64,000 nt of DNA from an uncultured Prevotellaceae bacterium (GTDB lineage: Bacteria; Bacteroidota; Bacteroidia; Bacteroidales; Bacteroidaceae): contig ONDS01000004.1 of assembly GCA_900316685.1 (NCBI GenBank), positions 62,001-126,000 on the forward strand, in the 5' to 3' direction. The position numbers and the translations under genes were made by a program. The notes beneath the pieces are model-generated. The model did no database searches and was not told the origin of the DNA. It saw only the letters and a program-made list of their open reading frames with translations. Shown here in pieces: positions 1 through 9,033 of this stretch. Positions within the stretch are counted from its first letter, which is position 1. Each line of letters opens with the position of its first letter.

Positions 1-576
1 AAGACGGTGATCGAGGCCATGAAGAAGAGTGTGAGGATAGCCGTGGAGTACAGGAAATACGGCACCGACGTGCCCAACCACCTCACCTTCGAGCCCTACT
101 GCATCAAGCTGTTCAAGCAGCGTTGGTACATCCTGGGCCATTTCCACCGCGAGGCTACCGCCGAGAAGCCCAAGGCCGACTATTTCGGCGTCTTCTCCTT
201 CGACCGCATCCTCGACATGTCGCTTACCGACATCAAGTTCGAGATTGATCCCGATTTCGACGGCCAGGAGTATTTCAACGAGAGCTATGGCGTGTTGGTC
301 GACGACGACACCCCTTGCGAGCGCATCGTCATCAGGGCCTACGGCTATGAGCGCTATTACCTGAGAGACCTGCCCATCCACAAGAGCCAGCGCGAGATAG
401 GCCACGGCGAGGATTTCGCCGACTTCGAGTTGACGATGCGCCCCACGGTCGACCTTAGCGGCCACCTGTTGAGCCGGGGCAACCAGGTCAAGGTGCTCGC
501 ACCGGAATGGTTGGCCGAGGAGATACGCAACATGCACATGGAAGCCGCCGCCATGTATACACCGGAAGAAAGATGA
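1..576 (+). CDS. WYL-domain transcriptional regulator, 5' partial
   Basis: The frame is open at the first base and ends with TGA at 574-576, so the usual N-terminal helix-turn-helix lies outside the window; the in-frame GTG at 7 and ATG at 19 are probably internal. The visible ~190 residues resemble the WYL effector domain and its C-terminal extension: EPYCIKLFKQRWYILGH (Trp-Tyr in the strand that gives the family its name), FSFDRILDM, and a distal segment with SRGNQVKVLAPEWLAEEI. WYL proteins are usually ligand-responsive DNA-binding regulators. The next gene, a Ser/Thr kinase, starts 7 bp downstream on the same strand, so the two are probably cotranscribed. The target and ligand cannot be read from sequence. 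Confidence 0.8.
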   Translation, partial: KTVIEAMKKSVRIAVEYRKYGTDVPNHLTFEPYCIKLFKQRWYILGHFHREATAEKPKADYFGVFSFDRILDMSLTDIKFEIDPDFDGQEYFNESYGVLVDDDTPCERIVIRAYGYERYYLRDLPIHKSQREIGHGEDFADFELTMRPTVDLSGHLLSRGNQVKVLAPEWLAEEIRNMHMEAAAMYTPEER

Positions 577-583
577 TAAAGCG

Positions 584-1912
<1,329 letters not shown>

Positions 1913-2099
1913 GAATGTTGAATGTTGAATGTTGAATGTTGAGTTGTCGCCTTCGGCGATGTAGAAATTGCAAATGTTGAATTATGAATTGCCAAACAAT
2001 CATTCAACACTCAAAATTCATCATTCATTGCGAAGCAATCATTCAACACTCAAAATTCATCATTCATTCATTGCGAAGCAATCATTCAAAATTCAAAAT
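1913..2099. repeat. Simple-sequence intergenic repeat, ATTCAACA type
   Basis: This stretch has four head-to-tail copies of GAATGTT followed by inverted-orientation ATTCAACACTCAAAATTC units and repeats of CATTCATTGCGAAGCAATCA. A short hairpin (TCGCCTTCGGCGA) lies at about 1946. No gene is visible. The same family recurs at 3352-3410 and 15764-15866. Confidence 0.8.
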
Positions 2100-3362
2100 T
2101 CAAAAATCAACATTCTCCATGCGGTAGCGGAACAGGGGCCAGGCATCGGTGGCCATATATGCCTCCATCGCCCCATCAGGCACAATAAGTGTGGCAGTGT
2201 TGAACGTGCGGTCATCAAACGCGTCGACAAACAGGTCTGGCGGCTGCCGTCCCAACACCTCCACCCTATCGAGGTTTTGGCACCCCACGAAGGCCGACGA
2301 CATGATCTCTTTCATGCCGGCGGGTATTGTCACCTGCCGCAACGCCTTGCAGTCGAGAAATGCATAATTGTCAATAAACTCCAGATGTGATGGCATATCC
2401 ACCCCCAGCAGCCGCCTACACCCCGAAAAAGCGTTCATGGCTACGCCGCCCACTACATATCGCCGTCCGTCGGGAGCCGTCACGCTGTCGGGCAGCGCCA
2501 GCCAGCCCGCAAAAGCAGAATCTATGCAGCACTCGTTGGCCATGCCGCTCCCCACCACCGCCATGTCATAGGCACGCCGTGTGGAGAACGCCACCCGTAG
2601 CGCTCCGCGGTCGGTGGTCAGCGTCATGGTCCACATAGCATCATCCTCCACGCGCTGGGGCATGCGCCAATGCTCATCCTCATAGGTCGTCTCCATCACA
2701 TCCTTCATGTGCAGCCAATAGTCGATGTCGGTTGTCGGTGTCGGCATCGCCACCTCCTCGCCCTCTTCCATCCGCGCAAAGCGGCACCACGGCTCCACGA
2801 TCTGGTAAGCCGCACGGCACCCCTTGGGCACCACGACCGTCGCCTCCTGGAAGGTAGAGGAATCGAAAGCGTCGGCGGCGCAACGGGGCGGCACGGCGCA
2901 AGGCACGGTGATGCGCCGGAGCGACGAGCAGCCGCTGAACGAGCGTTCGCCCACCACCAGCAGGCTGTCGGAGAGCCGCACCTCGGTAAGCGCATTGCAC
3001 CCATAGAACGCCTCATAGCACAGCAGGCGCACCGTGGGTGGCAGGGTCACCTCGGTCAGTCCCACGCACTTATAAAAGGAATGAAAGCCTACGATCCTGA
3101 TGGGATAGCACGTGCCGTCGTAGTCAATCACTTCGGGTGGGATGACCAGGGTGCCCTTCAAGGTCCAGTCGATGGTGGCATGTCCCCGCCGCATCGGCCC
3201 CACATGAGGCACGCTGGTTCCGTTGAGCATTCTGTAGCCCAAGGTGATGTTGGTGAGGGAGTCGCCCACCATCACCTTCTGATATAAGATCTGCGCCCTA
3301 CAGCCCCAGCCTGCGCATAGACACGCCAACACCAACAGTATCTTTTTCAATTCACAATTCAT
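2100..3362 (-). CDS. Secreted BspA-like leucine-rich repeat protein
   Basis: The 420-residue protein begins with a signal peptide (KKILLVLACLCAGWGCRAQ) and carries two blocks of LRR_5/BspA-type repeats, at about 90-190 and 275-400. Typical units are LPPTVRLLCYEAFYGCNALTE and IDNYAFLDCKALRQVTIPAG. Each block ends in the family-style closing segment TATLIVP..A..AY...W..F. Such proteins are exported and may bind host or surface ligands, but no ligand is inferable here. No sorting domain is obvious. The first codons (MNCEL) and the last (NVDF stop) lie inside the flanking simple repeats, so the exact ends may have drifted. The next LRR gene, same strand and just upstream, is a shorter paralogue. 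Confidence 0.8.
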   Translation of the reverse strand: MNCELKKILLVLACLCAGWGCRAQILYQKVMVGDSLTNITLGYRMLNGTSVPHVGPMRRGHATIDWTLKGTLVIPPEVIDYDGTCYPIRIVGFHSFYKCVGLTEVTLPPTVRLLCYEAFYGCNALTEVRLSDSLLVVGERSFSGCSSLRRITVPCAVPPRCAADAFDSSTFQEATVVVPKGCRAAYQIVEPWCRFARMEEGEEVAMPTPTTDIDYWLHMKDVMETTYEDEHWRMPQRVEDDAMWTMTLTTDRGALRVAFSTRRAYDMAVVGSGMANECCIDSAFAGWLALPDSVTAPDGRRYVVGGVAMNAFSGCRRLLGVDMPSHLEFIDNYAFLDCKALRQVTIPAGMKEIMSSAFVGCQNLDRVEVLGRQPPDLFVDAFDDRTFNTATLIVPDGAMEAYMATDAWPLFRYRMENVDF

Positions 3363-3410
3363 AATTCAATCATCACGAAGCGACAATTCAAAATTCAAAA
3401 CTCAAAACTC
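3352..3410. repeat. ATTCAAAATTC-type simple repeat between the two LRR genes
   Basis: Units of AATTCATAATTCAATCATC and AATTCAAAATTC, including the ATCACGAAGCGACAATTC variant, fill the gap and overlap the N-terminal codons of one LRR gene and the last codons of the other. Confidence 0.65.
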
Positions 3411-4006
3411 ACCATTCTATGCTTGAATCGTCTCCAGGCCGGAGCACGACGATACGCCTCCTCACAGCCCGCCGGCACCACCAGCGTAGCCGTCTGGTAG
3501 GTATGCTCGTCGAACACGTTCTCCGCACATTCCGGCGGCTCCTTCGCCAGCACCGTCACCCGCCACAACGAAGAACAGCCACTCAGCGCCTTGGCATAAA
3601 TCACCTTCATCGCAGGCGGAAAGGTGATGCACTCCAGTTTCTCGCATCCCTGCAGGGCCTGGTCGCCGAAGGCCAGGCAACTGTCGGGCAGCACCACCTC
3701 GGTGAGCGCGGCGCACCCTTGCAGACCCGCTCTTCCCACGGCGCACACCACATAGCGACGGCCCCGCCGGCCCGTCACCGCCGAGGGGATGACGAGGCGT
3801 CCCTTCGTCGTCACGGGTACCGCCGGGTGGTGGTACTCCGAGGTGCCCACGAGTGCCGTACTGCCCATCCTATCGAGGGAGAGGCACATCTCCACCTGCT
3901 GCACGGTGTCGACCACCACGTACAGCAGCGGGTCGTCGTCGGGCTCCTGTGCCATGGCCGCCGGGGCACAACAAAGGAGCAATAAGGCTGCTATCAATCT
4001 ATTCAT
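3395..4006 (-). CDS. Secreted BspA-like leucine-rich repeat protein, short paralogue
   Basis: The start is set at the ATG that opens a clear signal peptide (MNRLIAALLLLCCAPAAMAQ); a longer frame exists upstream but would bury it. The mature ~183 residues hold LRR_5 units such as LTEVVLPDSCLAFGDQALQGC and ALSGCSSLWRVTVL. They end with TATLVVPAGCEEAY...W..F, the same closing motif as the larger neighbour downstream, so the two are paralogues. It is probably cotranscribed with that neighbour (gap 32 bp). The likely location is outer membrane or extracellular. No binding partner can be inferred. Confidence 0.8.
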   Translation of the reverse strand: MNRLIAALLLLCCAPAAMAQEPDDDPLLYVVVDTVQQVEMCLSLDRMGSTALVGTSEYHHPAVPVTTKGRLVIPSAVTGRRGRRYVVCAVGRAGLQGCAALTEVVLPDSCLAFGDQALQGCEKLECITFPPAMKVIYAKALSGCSSLWRVTVLAKEPPECAENVFDEHTYQTATLVVPAGCEEAYRRAPAWRRFKHRMVSFEF

Positions 4007-4047
4007 GCCAACGGTTCGTTCTGTCCAACAGCAAATATGGCGAAGTG

Positions 4048-5172
4048 TCACGGAAAGACCCTTTTGAACCACACACGGAAGACAGGATCCTCAATATATG
4101 TACCACTCCCGTCTGAATCAATCAACTCACGGTCAGTCAAAGATGCCTTGATGCGAGCCACATTCGACTTACTGCCCAACTGATACTCTTGCAGTATCGA
4201 CTTACTGCCGAAACCGTCATGAACGCCATTACAGATGGCCCGGATAAAGCTTATCTGATAAGATGTCAGGCCCTTCATCTGCTCTTCAAAAAGGCCGGAG
4301 CACTGAGCCAGCAGAGCCTCCACCCCATTGGTGAAGTCCTGTTCTGTAGCTTCGTGGTCTGTTTCTGCCAACACATTCCAAGCCAGCTGCTGCACGTACG
4401 ACGATACATTCTCCACCTTGTCGCAGATCTTTCTGGCCAACTCTTCGGATATCACCTTTCCCTGGCTTTCAAAACGTGAGCAGATAAAAGGAATCCAGTC
4501 TTCCGTTGGTATTTTTTCCAAGTAAAACATCTCCCCAAACTGGTAGAATGGCATCTTCCGATTCTGGAACAGTTTCACCATCAAGTGTTTCTTACTGCCA
4601 AAGAGACAATAAGAAACATTCCGCTGGTGTTGCCATACCCCGCGGAGACGTTTCTGCACGGTGACGGTGTCAGGGAACTCTCCTATCTGTTGGAATTCGT
4701 CGATACACACTACGATGTGTATGCCTTTTTCCTTAGCTATCAGCTCGGGGAGCTGAAGGATCTCTTCCGGCTTGTAGTTCTCGGGGGTGATGCCGAGAGA
4801 AAAGGAAAAATCTTCCATTGGCTCTGGAGTGAAAGATATTTTCGGCGTGAGCCGGACGAGAAAGCGTTTGATGTTCTCGAGCACCTGTTCGGCTTTCGAT
4901 GCGGTCTCCTTCATGAGTACTGACGCGAAACGGTTGTAGAAGTCGTACTCGCTCCTGCAGTCGTAGACATCCATAAGCACCACCTTGATGGCGGGGTTGG
5001 TGATTTCCGACTTCACCTTTCTGACGATGGAACTTTTGCCTATCCTTCGCGGCGACACGAGTATAACGTTCATGCCATTCTCGAAGTCGAGTTTCAGCCT
5101 CCGTGTTTCCTTTACCCTGTCGGTAAAGTTATTGCCTTCCACCGACATTCCATATACAAACGCTCTATCCAT
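4048..5172 (-). CDS. AAA-type ATPase of the archaeal-ATPase (ATPase_2-like) group
   Basis: The 374-residue protein has a Walker A (SPRRIGKSS, Lys46) and Walker B (VVCIDEFQQI, Asp158-Glu159), followed by a helical lid region and a C-terminal winged-helix-like segment (about 300-374, ending in EDPVFRVWFKRVF). This is the layout of the multi-copy ATP-binding proteins common in Bacteroidota and archaea, whose cellular role is poorly defined. The start at MDRAFVYG was chosen because a TAACTTTG promoter box lies 27 bp upstream. A longer frame would begin inside the palindrome and is unlikely. The gene is preceded by a 37-bp perfect palindrome that overlaps its promoter. Confidence 0.8.
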   Translation of the reverse strand: MDRAFVYGMSVEGNNFTDRVKETRRLKLDFENGMNVILVSPRRIGKSSIVRKVKSEITNPAIKVVLMDVYDCRSEYDFYNRFASVLMKETASKAEQVLENIKRFLVRLTPKISFTPEPMEDFSFSLGITPENYKPEEILQLPELIAKEKGIHIVVCIDEFQQIGEFPDTVTVQKRLRGVWQHQRNVSYCLFGSKKHLMVKLFQNRKMPFYQFGEMFYLEKIPTEDWIPFICSRFESQGKVISEELARKICDKVENVSSYVQQLAWNVLAETDHEATEQDFTNGVEALLAQCSGLFEEQMKGLTSYQISFIRAICNGVHDGFGSKSILQEYQLGSKSNVARIKASLTDRELIDSDGSGTYIEDPVFRVWFKRVFP

Positions 5173-5198
5173 GATTGCTTCATTGATTGGTGAGACTG

Positions 5199-5229
5199 CA
5201 AAGTTAATCAAAAAAAAACTGGTACACAA
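5199..5229 (-). promoter_or_regulatory. Promoter of the ATPase gene
   Basis: On the minus strand, TAACTTTG (5199-5206) matches the Bacteroidota -7 box, and TTG (5227-5229) lies 20 bp upstream as the -33 element. The -33 element falls within the 37-bp palindrome. Confidence 0.65.
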
Positions 5230-5256
5230 GTTTGTGGACCACAAACTTGTGTACCA
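5220..5256. promoter_or_regulatory. 37-bp perfect palindrome, putative operator
   Basis: Two 18-bp arms, TGGTACACAAGTTTGTGG and its exact reverse complement, are separated by a single A. The palindrome overlaps the -33 element of the ATPase promoter, which suggests an operator for a dimeric repressor. There is no T-run, so a terminator role is less likely. Confidence 0.6.
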
Positions 5257-5301
5257 AGGAAATATTTCTTGATTTCATGGATCAAAGGAGCCTGTCCATT
5301 A

Positions 5302-5334
5302 GCGGGGAGGCCACCTTCCCAGGTGGCTCCCCGC
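5302..5334 (-). terminator. GC-rich hairpin after the 70-residue acidic protein gene
   Basis: GCGGGGAG(G)CCACCT pairs with AGGTGGCTCCCCGC around a 4-nt loop, giving 14 pairs with one bulge. It lies 24 bp past the stop codon of the minus-strand small gene. No U-tract follows, so it may be a weak terminator or an RNA 3' end stabiliser. Confidence 0.4.
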
Positions 5335-5357
5335 ATTGCGTAAATATGAAAAGAGTT

Positions 5358-5570
5358 CTACTGTTCCTCGTCGAAGAACAGGCTTTGGCCGTTCCACGCG
5401 CGGTCTTCTTCCCACATACTGGCGCTGTTGGCGTCAGGGTCTTTGTTGCCGCCTTCGTCAACGCCGCCCCAGTCTGTGCCGTTGTCACCTGTCACGCTGC
5501 CAATCATGAGACTGTCCATGTCCATCATGCAAGTCTTTACCTGCGGTTCAATATATGCTGTCTTTTTCAT
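5358..5570 (-). CDS. Small acidic protein of unknown function (70 aa)
   Basis: The protein begins MKKTAYIEPQVKTC, has a Met-rich middle (MMDMDSLMIGSVTG) and an acidic, Gly/Asn-rich tail with SMWEED and FFDEEQ. There is no signal peptide or membrane helix. The pattern (short basic start with Tyr-x-x-Pro, hydrophobic centre, acidic Trp-containing end) is shared with the 60-residue protein at 50.1 kb. From memory, similar unnamed short proteins are common in Prevotella genomes near surface-protein genes. It stands alone between an ATPase and a repeat-rich gap. Function is not inferable. The acidic composition and presence of the related protein argue that it is real. Confidence 0.55.
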   Translation of the reverse strand: MKKTAYIEPQVKTCMMDMDSLMIGSVTGDNGTDWGGVDEGGNKDPDANSASMWEEDRAWNGQSLFFDEEQ

Positions 5571-5578
5571 AATTTCTA

Positions 5579-5640
5579 AGAACCCACCCCGGTCCTCTCG
5601 AAGGGGAAGGACCCACCCTGGCCCTCTCTAAGGGAGAGTG
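5579..5640. repeat. GC-rich dispersed repeat (CCCACCC..CCCTC..AAGGG type), two copies
   Basis: Two adjacent imperfect copies read roughly CCCACCCCGGTCCTCTCGAAGGGG and CCCACCCTGGCCCTCTCTAAGGGAGA. The same family appears at 61.72-61.75 kb and, remarkably, inside the CHAT gene at 45.75-46.32 kb. Confidence 0.7.
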
Positions 5641-5719
5641 TAAAAGGTTTGTGTTGGAGGGGGGAAATTCAAGGTGATAAAAAACTATATACTCCACACA
5701 GGATTATATATATAATGAA

Positions 5720-5794
5720 ACCGCTTTGCCATTCTTGCATGTTGATAGAAGGTTCGTTCCTAGATTTCTATTGAACAAGAATGAACAAAGCGGT
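5720..5794. repeat. Long imperfect inverted repeat, MITE- or attenuator-like
   Basis: Outer arms ACCGCTTTGCCATTCTTG (5720-5737) and CAAGAATGAACAAAGCGGT (5776-5794) pair with one small bulge. Inner segments GATAGAA and TTCTATT extend the stem. The whole 75 bp can fold into one hairpin with a short apical loop. No T-run follows on either strand. Confidence 0.5.
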
Positions 5795-5994
5795 AATGAC
5801 GATGCAAAGAAAATACTATTATTTCTTTCCCACAAGTCCTTTTTTGTCCTTTTGTTGTCCTTTTGAATCCTTTTTGATTAGAAGGAAAGAAATGGAAATA
5901 ATATCATGGGAGACAACCAACAACATTAACTTTGAAAAAAGTTGTGATATTTCATAAGATAGGCGGCGGTTCGGAAATAAAAAAGAACGAGTTC

Positions 5995-6027
5995 TTTTTG
6001 TATTTCGCTCACCTTGCACTATCTTTG
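5995..6027 (+). promoter_or_regulatory. Promoter of the 186-aa protein gene
   Basis: TTTTTG (5995-6000) and TATCTTTG (6020-6027) are spaced by 19 bp, a near-ideal Bacteroidota -33/-7 pair. The predicted start point leaves a leader of only about 10-15 nt before ATG 6045. Confidence 0.75.
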
Positions 6028-6044
6028 CAAAAAGAAATTAGAAT

Positions 6045-6605
6045 ATGGAGCAAGAACTGTTGAAACAGAAGGTGGGGCAAAAGGCTGGCTTTTCACCTGA
6101 GACATCGCGTGACTTCGATGACCTGAGCCAACTGATACAGGAGGCAACAGGCGAATACCTGTCACCCACCACGTTGAAACGTATATGGGGATACCTACAG
6201 AACGAGCAGGTGCAGACACGCCGTCACACATATGACGTGCTCGCCCACTACGTGGGCTTCACCAACTACCGTACATTCGTTGATGAAATAGCCAAGAAAC
6301 AAGGAGTGCAAAGCATGATTTTGGCCAACAACAAGGTGACACCGGAAGACCTGTCCATTGGACAGCAACTATGTATCACCTGGTTGCCCGACCGACGTAT
6401 CGTGGTGGAACATCTGGGCGACGGACATTTCCTGGTGAGTGAAGCCGAGAATGCCAAACTGACCGTCGGCGACACCTTCACCTGTCACCTGATGATCCAG
6501 GACGAGCCGTTGTATATTGATAACGTGGCGCACCAAGGAACCATATTTCCCGCTTACATCGCAGGCAAGATTGACGGGGTGAAGATTTACAAGGTGGAGG
6601 AATAA
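6045..6605 (+). CDS. Conserved cytosolic protein of unknown function, possible DNA-binding N-terminus
   Basis: The 186-residue protein has no signal peptide or TM segment. The N-terminal ~85 residues include DFDDLSQLIQEATGEYLSPTTLKRIWGYL, a pattern I associate with XRE-like helix-turn-helix regions in Bacteroidota proteins. The C-terminal ~90 residues look beta-rich (LCITWLPDRRIVVEHLGDGHFLVSEA) and could be a small barrel. It has its own strong promoter with a very short leader. Its stop lies 5 bp from the stop of the convergent ComEA-like gene. I do not recognise a named family and assign no function beyond possible regulation. Confidence 0.6.
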   Translation: MEQELLKQKVGQKAGFSPETSRDFDDLSQLIQEATGEYLSPTTLKRIWGYLQNEQVQTRRHTYDVLAHYVGFTNYRTFVDEIAKKQGVQSMILANNKVTPEDLSIGQQLCITWLPDRRIVVEHLGDGHFLVSEAENAKLTVGDTFTCHLMIQDEPLYIDNVAHQGTIFPAYIAGKIDGVKIYKVEE

Positions 6606-6610
6606 CTACA

Positions 6611-7525
6611 TCAATACTCCACATAGGGGCGCAGGCGTGCGATGGCCTCGGGCGAGAAATCTTTATGGAGGCGGAGGTCGTCGAGACTTTTCAGGGGACC
6701 CTTGAGACGACGGTAGTCGATGATGGCCTGCGCCTGGAAGAAACTGATGTAGGGATGCGCCTTCAACTGGTTCAGCGAGAGTTTGTTGATGTTGATTTTC
6801 CGTATCTGGGGATTGCCCAAGACGAAGTAAGACAACGCCTCCTCGGGGAACCCCTCTATCTCACGCAACTGATCCACCTTATAATAGCCTCCCAGGCGCT
6901 GGCCGTAGCTGACGATGCGACGTGCGAAACCGCTGCCAATGCCCGGCACTTTCTTGAGCAACGTGGTATCGGCCCCATTGAGGGCGATATGCTCGGTGGG
7001 TTGCAGTTTCACAGGGTAGCGCAACGTGTCACGCACATACGGCTCACGCTCGGGAGCCAGCTCCGCCGCCGGACGATAATCGTCGCCTATATAGATATAG
7101 GGCTCCATCGCCTTGTATTGTTTCTGCGTCAACCCATAGAGGCGCGCGAAATCGGTGGGTTGGCGATAGACACCACCTTTTGCTCTGTACTTATAGACGT
7201 TTCTGACCTGCCAGGGTTGCAAGCCCAACCGGAGCAGTTGGGTGCTGTCGGCGGTGTTGGGGTCGAAAGGAAAAAGTTCGGCTTGCCGTCCACCCTCCAC
7301 CTTATAATATTTTGGGGGATAAGTCTTCCAGTCATGGCGGGGATAAGTCTTCGTGGGGTATGTAGTTGCCGCCACCGCCAAGGAGTCGCCTTCGGTGAGC
7401 GGCGTGGTCTTCTGGCTGTCGGACACGAAGTAGACGACACCCATCACCAAGGCCGCCACCACCAGGAGGGTGATGATGACCTTGCGGTCGGAACGATGGA
7501 AATAGAAAAACTCCTTCAGCCACAT
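6611..7525 (-). CDS. Membrane-anchored helix-hairpin-helix (ComEA-like) protein
   Basis: The start MWLKEFFYFHRSDRK was chosen because GAGAGGT lies just upstream and the longer frame runs back into the preceding gene. The 304-residue protein has one TM helix (about 15-34) and then an exported part with paired helix-hairpin-helix motifs: LLKKVPGIGSGFARRIVSYG, ININKLSLNQLKAHPYISFFQAQAI, and an earlier degenerate copy (FDPNTADSTQLLRLGLQPWQ). ComEA-type HhH domains bind DNA without sequence specificity in competence or DNA-uptake systems; many Bacteroidota have such proteins with unproven roles. It follows the NSS transporter gene by 11 bp and may be cotranscribed with it. Confidence 0.8.
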   Translation of the reverse strand: MWLKEFFYFHRSDRKVIITLLVVAALVMGVVYFVSDSQKTTPLTEGDSLAVAATTYPTKTYPRHDWKTYPPKYYKVEGGRQAELFPFDPNTADSTQLLRLGLQPWQVRNVYKYRAKGGVYRQPTDFARLYGLTQKQYKAMEPYIYIGDDYRPAAELAPEREPYVRDTLRYPVKLQPTEHIALNGADTTLLKKVPGIGSGFARRIVSYGQRLGGYYKVDQLREIEGFPEEALSYFVLGNPQIRKININKLSLNQLKAHPYISFFQAQAIIDYRRLKGPLKSLDDLRLHKDFSPEAIARLRPYVEY

Positions 7526-7536
7526 AACGAGACCTC

Positions 7537-8892
7537 TCAGATGATGCCCAGCTGGCGCAGGAAGATGGCTATGATGCCCAACGGGCATACGAAACGCACC
7601 AGGAAGAGGAAGACATGATAGAAGTTGCCGCGCAGTGTGCCCCAGTTGGTCAGTTGGTCATGCACCAACTTTTTCGGCAGGTACCATCCCACCATCAGAC
7701 AGGTGAGCAACGATCCGATGGGCAGCAGATACTGCGCCGTGAGTTTGTCGCAGGCATCGAGCAGGTTGTTGCCCATGACCTGTAAGGAGGGCACCGCCCC
7801 CATCGACAGTGAGCAGAGCACGGCGAGGACGCCACACGCCACGGTGACCACCCATGCCCCCGCCTGGCGCGAGACATGCAGCTCTTCATGGAAGAACGCC
7901 GTGCCTATCTCGTGCATCGAGATGGTGGAGGTAAGTGCCGCCAGGGCCAAGAGGAAATAGAAGAGGATGGAGATGATGTATCCCACGATGGGCACCGAAG
8001 AGAACGCCTGTTGGAACACGTTGGGCAGGGTGATGAAGATGAGCGACGGTCCACTGTCGGGACTCACCCCCACGGCGAAGGCTGCTGGGAAGATCATCAG
8101 TCCGGCGAGGATGGCGATGCCCGAGTCCATCAGCGCTATCTGCGTGGCCGAGCGCGCCAACCTGATCTTGCGCGAGAAATACGACGAATAGGTACACAGG
8201 CACGCCGTGCCTAAGCTCAGCGAGAAGAACGCCTGTCCGAGGGCCTCGAGCATCACCTCCGCCGACAGTTTGGAGAAGTCGGGCTTGAGCAGGAACTCTA
8301 CGCCTTTGCCCGCTCCTGGCAGGGAGCACGAGGCGACGACGATGACCAGCAGGAGTACCAGCAGCGTGGGCATGAGCAGTTTGGAGGCCTTCTCAATGCC
8401 GTCTTTCACGCCCTTGGCCACAACGAAGTGGGTGAGCCCCACGAAGGCTATGGCCCAAAGCGCCGGTTTCCACGGATGGGAGGAGAAGGAGCGGAAATAG
8501 TCGGTGACATATCCGGCATCGCCTTTGAGCGAGCCGGCGAACGAGGCGAAGAGGTATTGCAGGCACCACCCCGCCACCACCGCGTAGAAACCGAGGATGA
8601 CCATCGAGGTGAACACGCCCAGATAGCCCGTGAAGCCCCACGGCAGGCGACCTCCCACCTTGCGGTAGGCCCTTGCCGCATTGCTTCCCCCATGACGGCC
8701 CACGATAAATTCGGCTATCATGCCTGGTATGCCTAACAGGAAGACACAACCCAGGTAGAGCAGGATGAAGGCCGCCCCGCCATTATGACCCGTCATGAAG
8801 GGAAAACGCCAGATGTTGCCCAACCCCACCGCCGAACCTGCCGTGGCAAGGATGACACCCAGTTTGCTGCCGAAATAAGTTCTATTGCTCAT
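7537..8892 (-). CDS. Sodium-dependent transporter, neurotransmitter:sodium symporter family
   Basis: This 451-residue, ~11-12 TM protein carries the NSS signature AVGLGNIWRFP at 21-31, where TM1 unwinds to bind Na+ and substrate, and the downstream GGAAFILLYLGCVFLLGIP and LVFI/LIFITLPNVFQ segments typical of bacterial members such as LeuT, TnaT and MhsT. The likely role is Na+-coupled uptake of an amino acid across the inner membrane; the substrate is unknown. It is a paralogue of the NSS gene just upstream on the same strand (141-bp gap). Confidence 0.9.
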   Translation of the reverse strand: MSNRTYFGSKLGVILATAGSAVGLGNIWRFPFMTGHNGGAAFILLYLGCVFLLGIPGMIAEFIVGRHGGSNAARAYRKVGGRLPWGFTGYLGVFTSMVILGFYAVVAGWCLQYLFASFAGSLKGDAGYVTDYFRSFSSHPWKPALWAIAFVGLTHFVVAKGVKDGIEKASKLLMPTLLVLLLVIVVASCSLPGAGKGVEFLLKPDFSKLSAEVMLEALGQAFFSLSLGTACLCTYSSYFSRKIRLARSATQIALMDSGIAILAGLMIFPAAFAVGVSPDSGPSLIFITLPNVFQQAFSSVPIVGYIISILFYFLLALAALTSTISMHEIGTAFFHEELHVSRQAGAWVVTVACGVLAVLCSLSMGAVPSLQVMGNNLLDACDKLTAQYLLPIGSLLTCLMVGWYLPKKLVHDQLTNWGTLRGNFYHVFLFLVRFVCPLGIIAIFLRQLGII

Positions 8893-9033
8893 ATATTAAT
8901 AGGAGTTAGAAGGAGTTAGAAGGAGCTTAAGAAGTTAGAAGTCGATAGTCCGGAACACATCTACAAAGTCAAATTTGGTAATGCCCTTTATCTTCTTTTT
9001 TCTTCCTTTACCTTCTTTTAACTCCCTTTTACA
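8893..9033. repeat. GGAGTTAGAA-type simple repeats between the NSS genes
   Basis: Tandem GGAGTTAGAA units (8898-8940) and a complementary CTTTTAACTCCCTTTTA stretch near 9015-9033 flank a unique ~70-bp core. The two ends could pair in RNA. No gene or clear promoter is visible. Confidence 0.5.

Larger units (their letters stand above)
5571..6044. other. Intergenic region of 474 bp
   Basis: After the GC-rich repeat the gap holds an AT-rich stretch, a long imperfect inverted repeat (5720-5794), a poly-pyrimidine tract at 5819-5870 and the promoter of the next gene. No convincing gene was found: the only open frame (5819-6019, minus) is low-complexity and lacks a plausible start signal. Confidence 0.6.

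Noticed and set aside
1913..2099. CRISPR-like array
   Set aside because: The units are short, irregular and without unique spacers, so this is a simple-sequence repeat and not CRISPR.
5173..5244. Upstream start for the ATPase (MWSTNLCTSF)
   Set aside because: It lies within the palindrome and upstream of the predicted transcription start.
5819..6019. 66-residue minus-strand frame in the 5.8-kb gap
   Set aside because: It is low-complexity Lys/Ser-rich with no promoter or start support.
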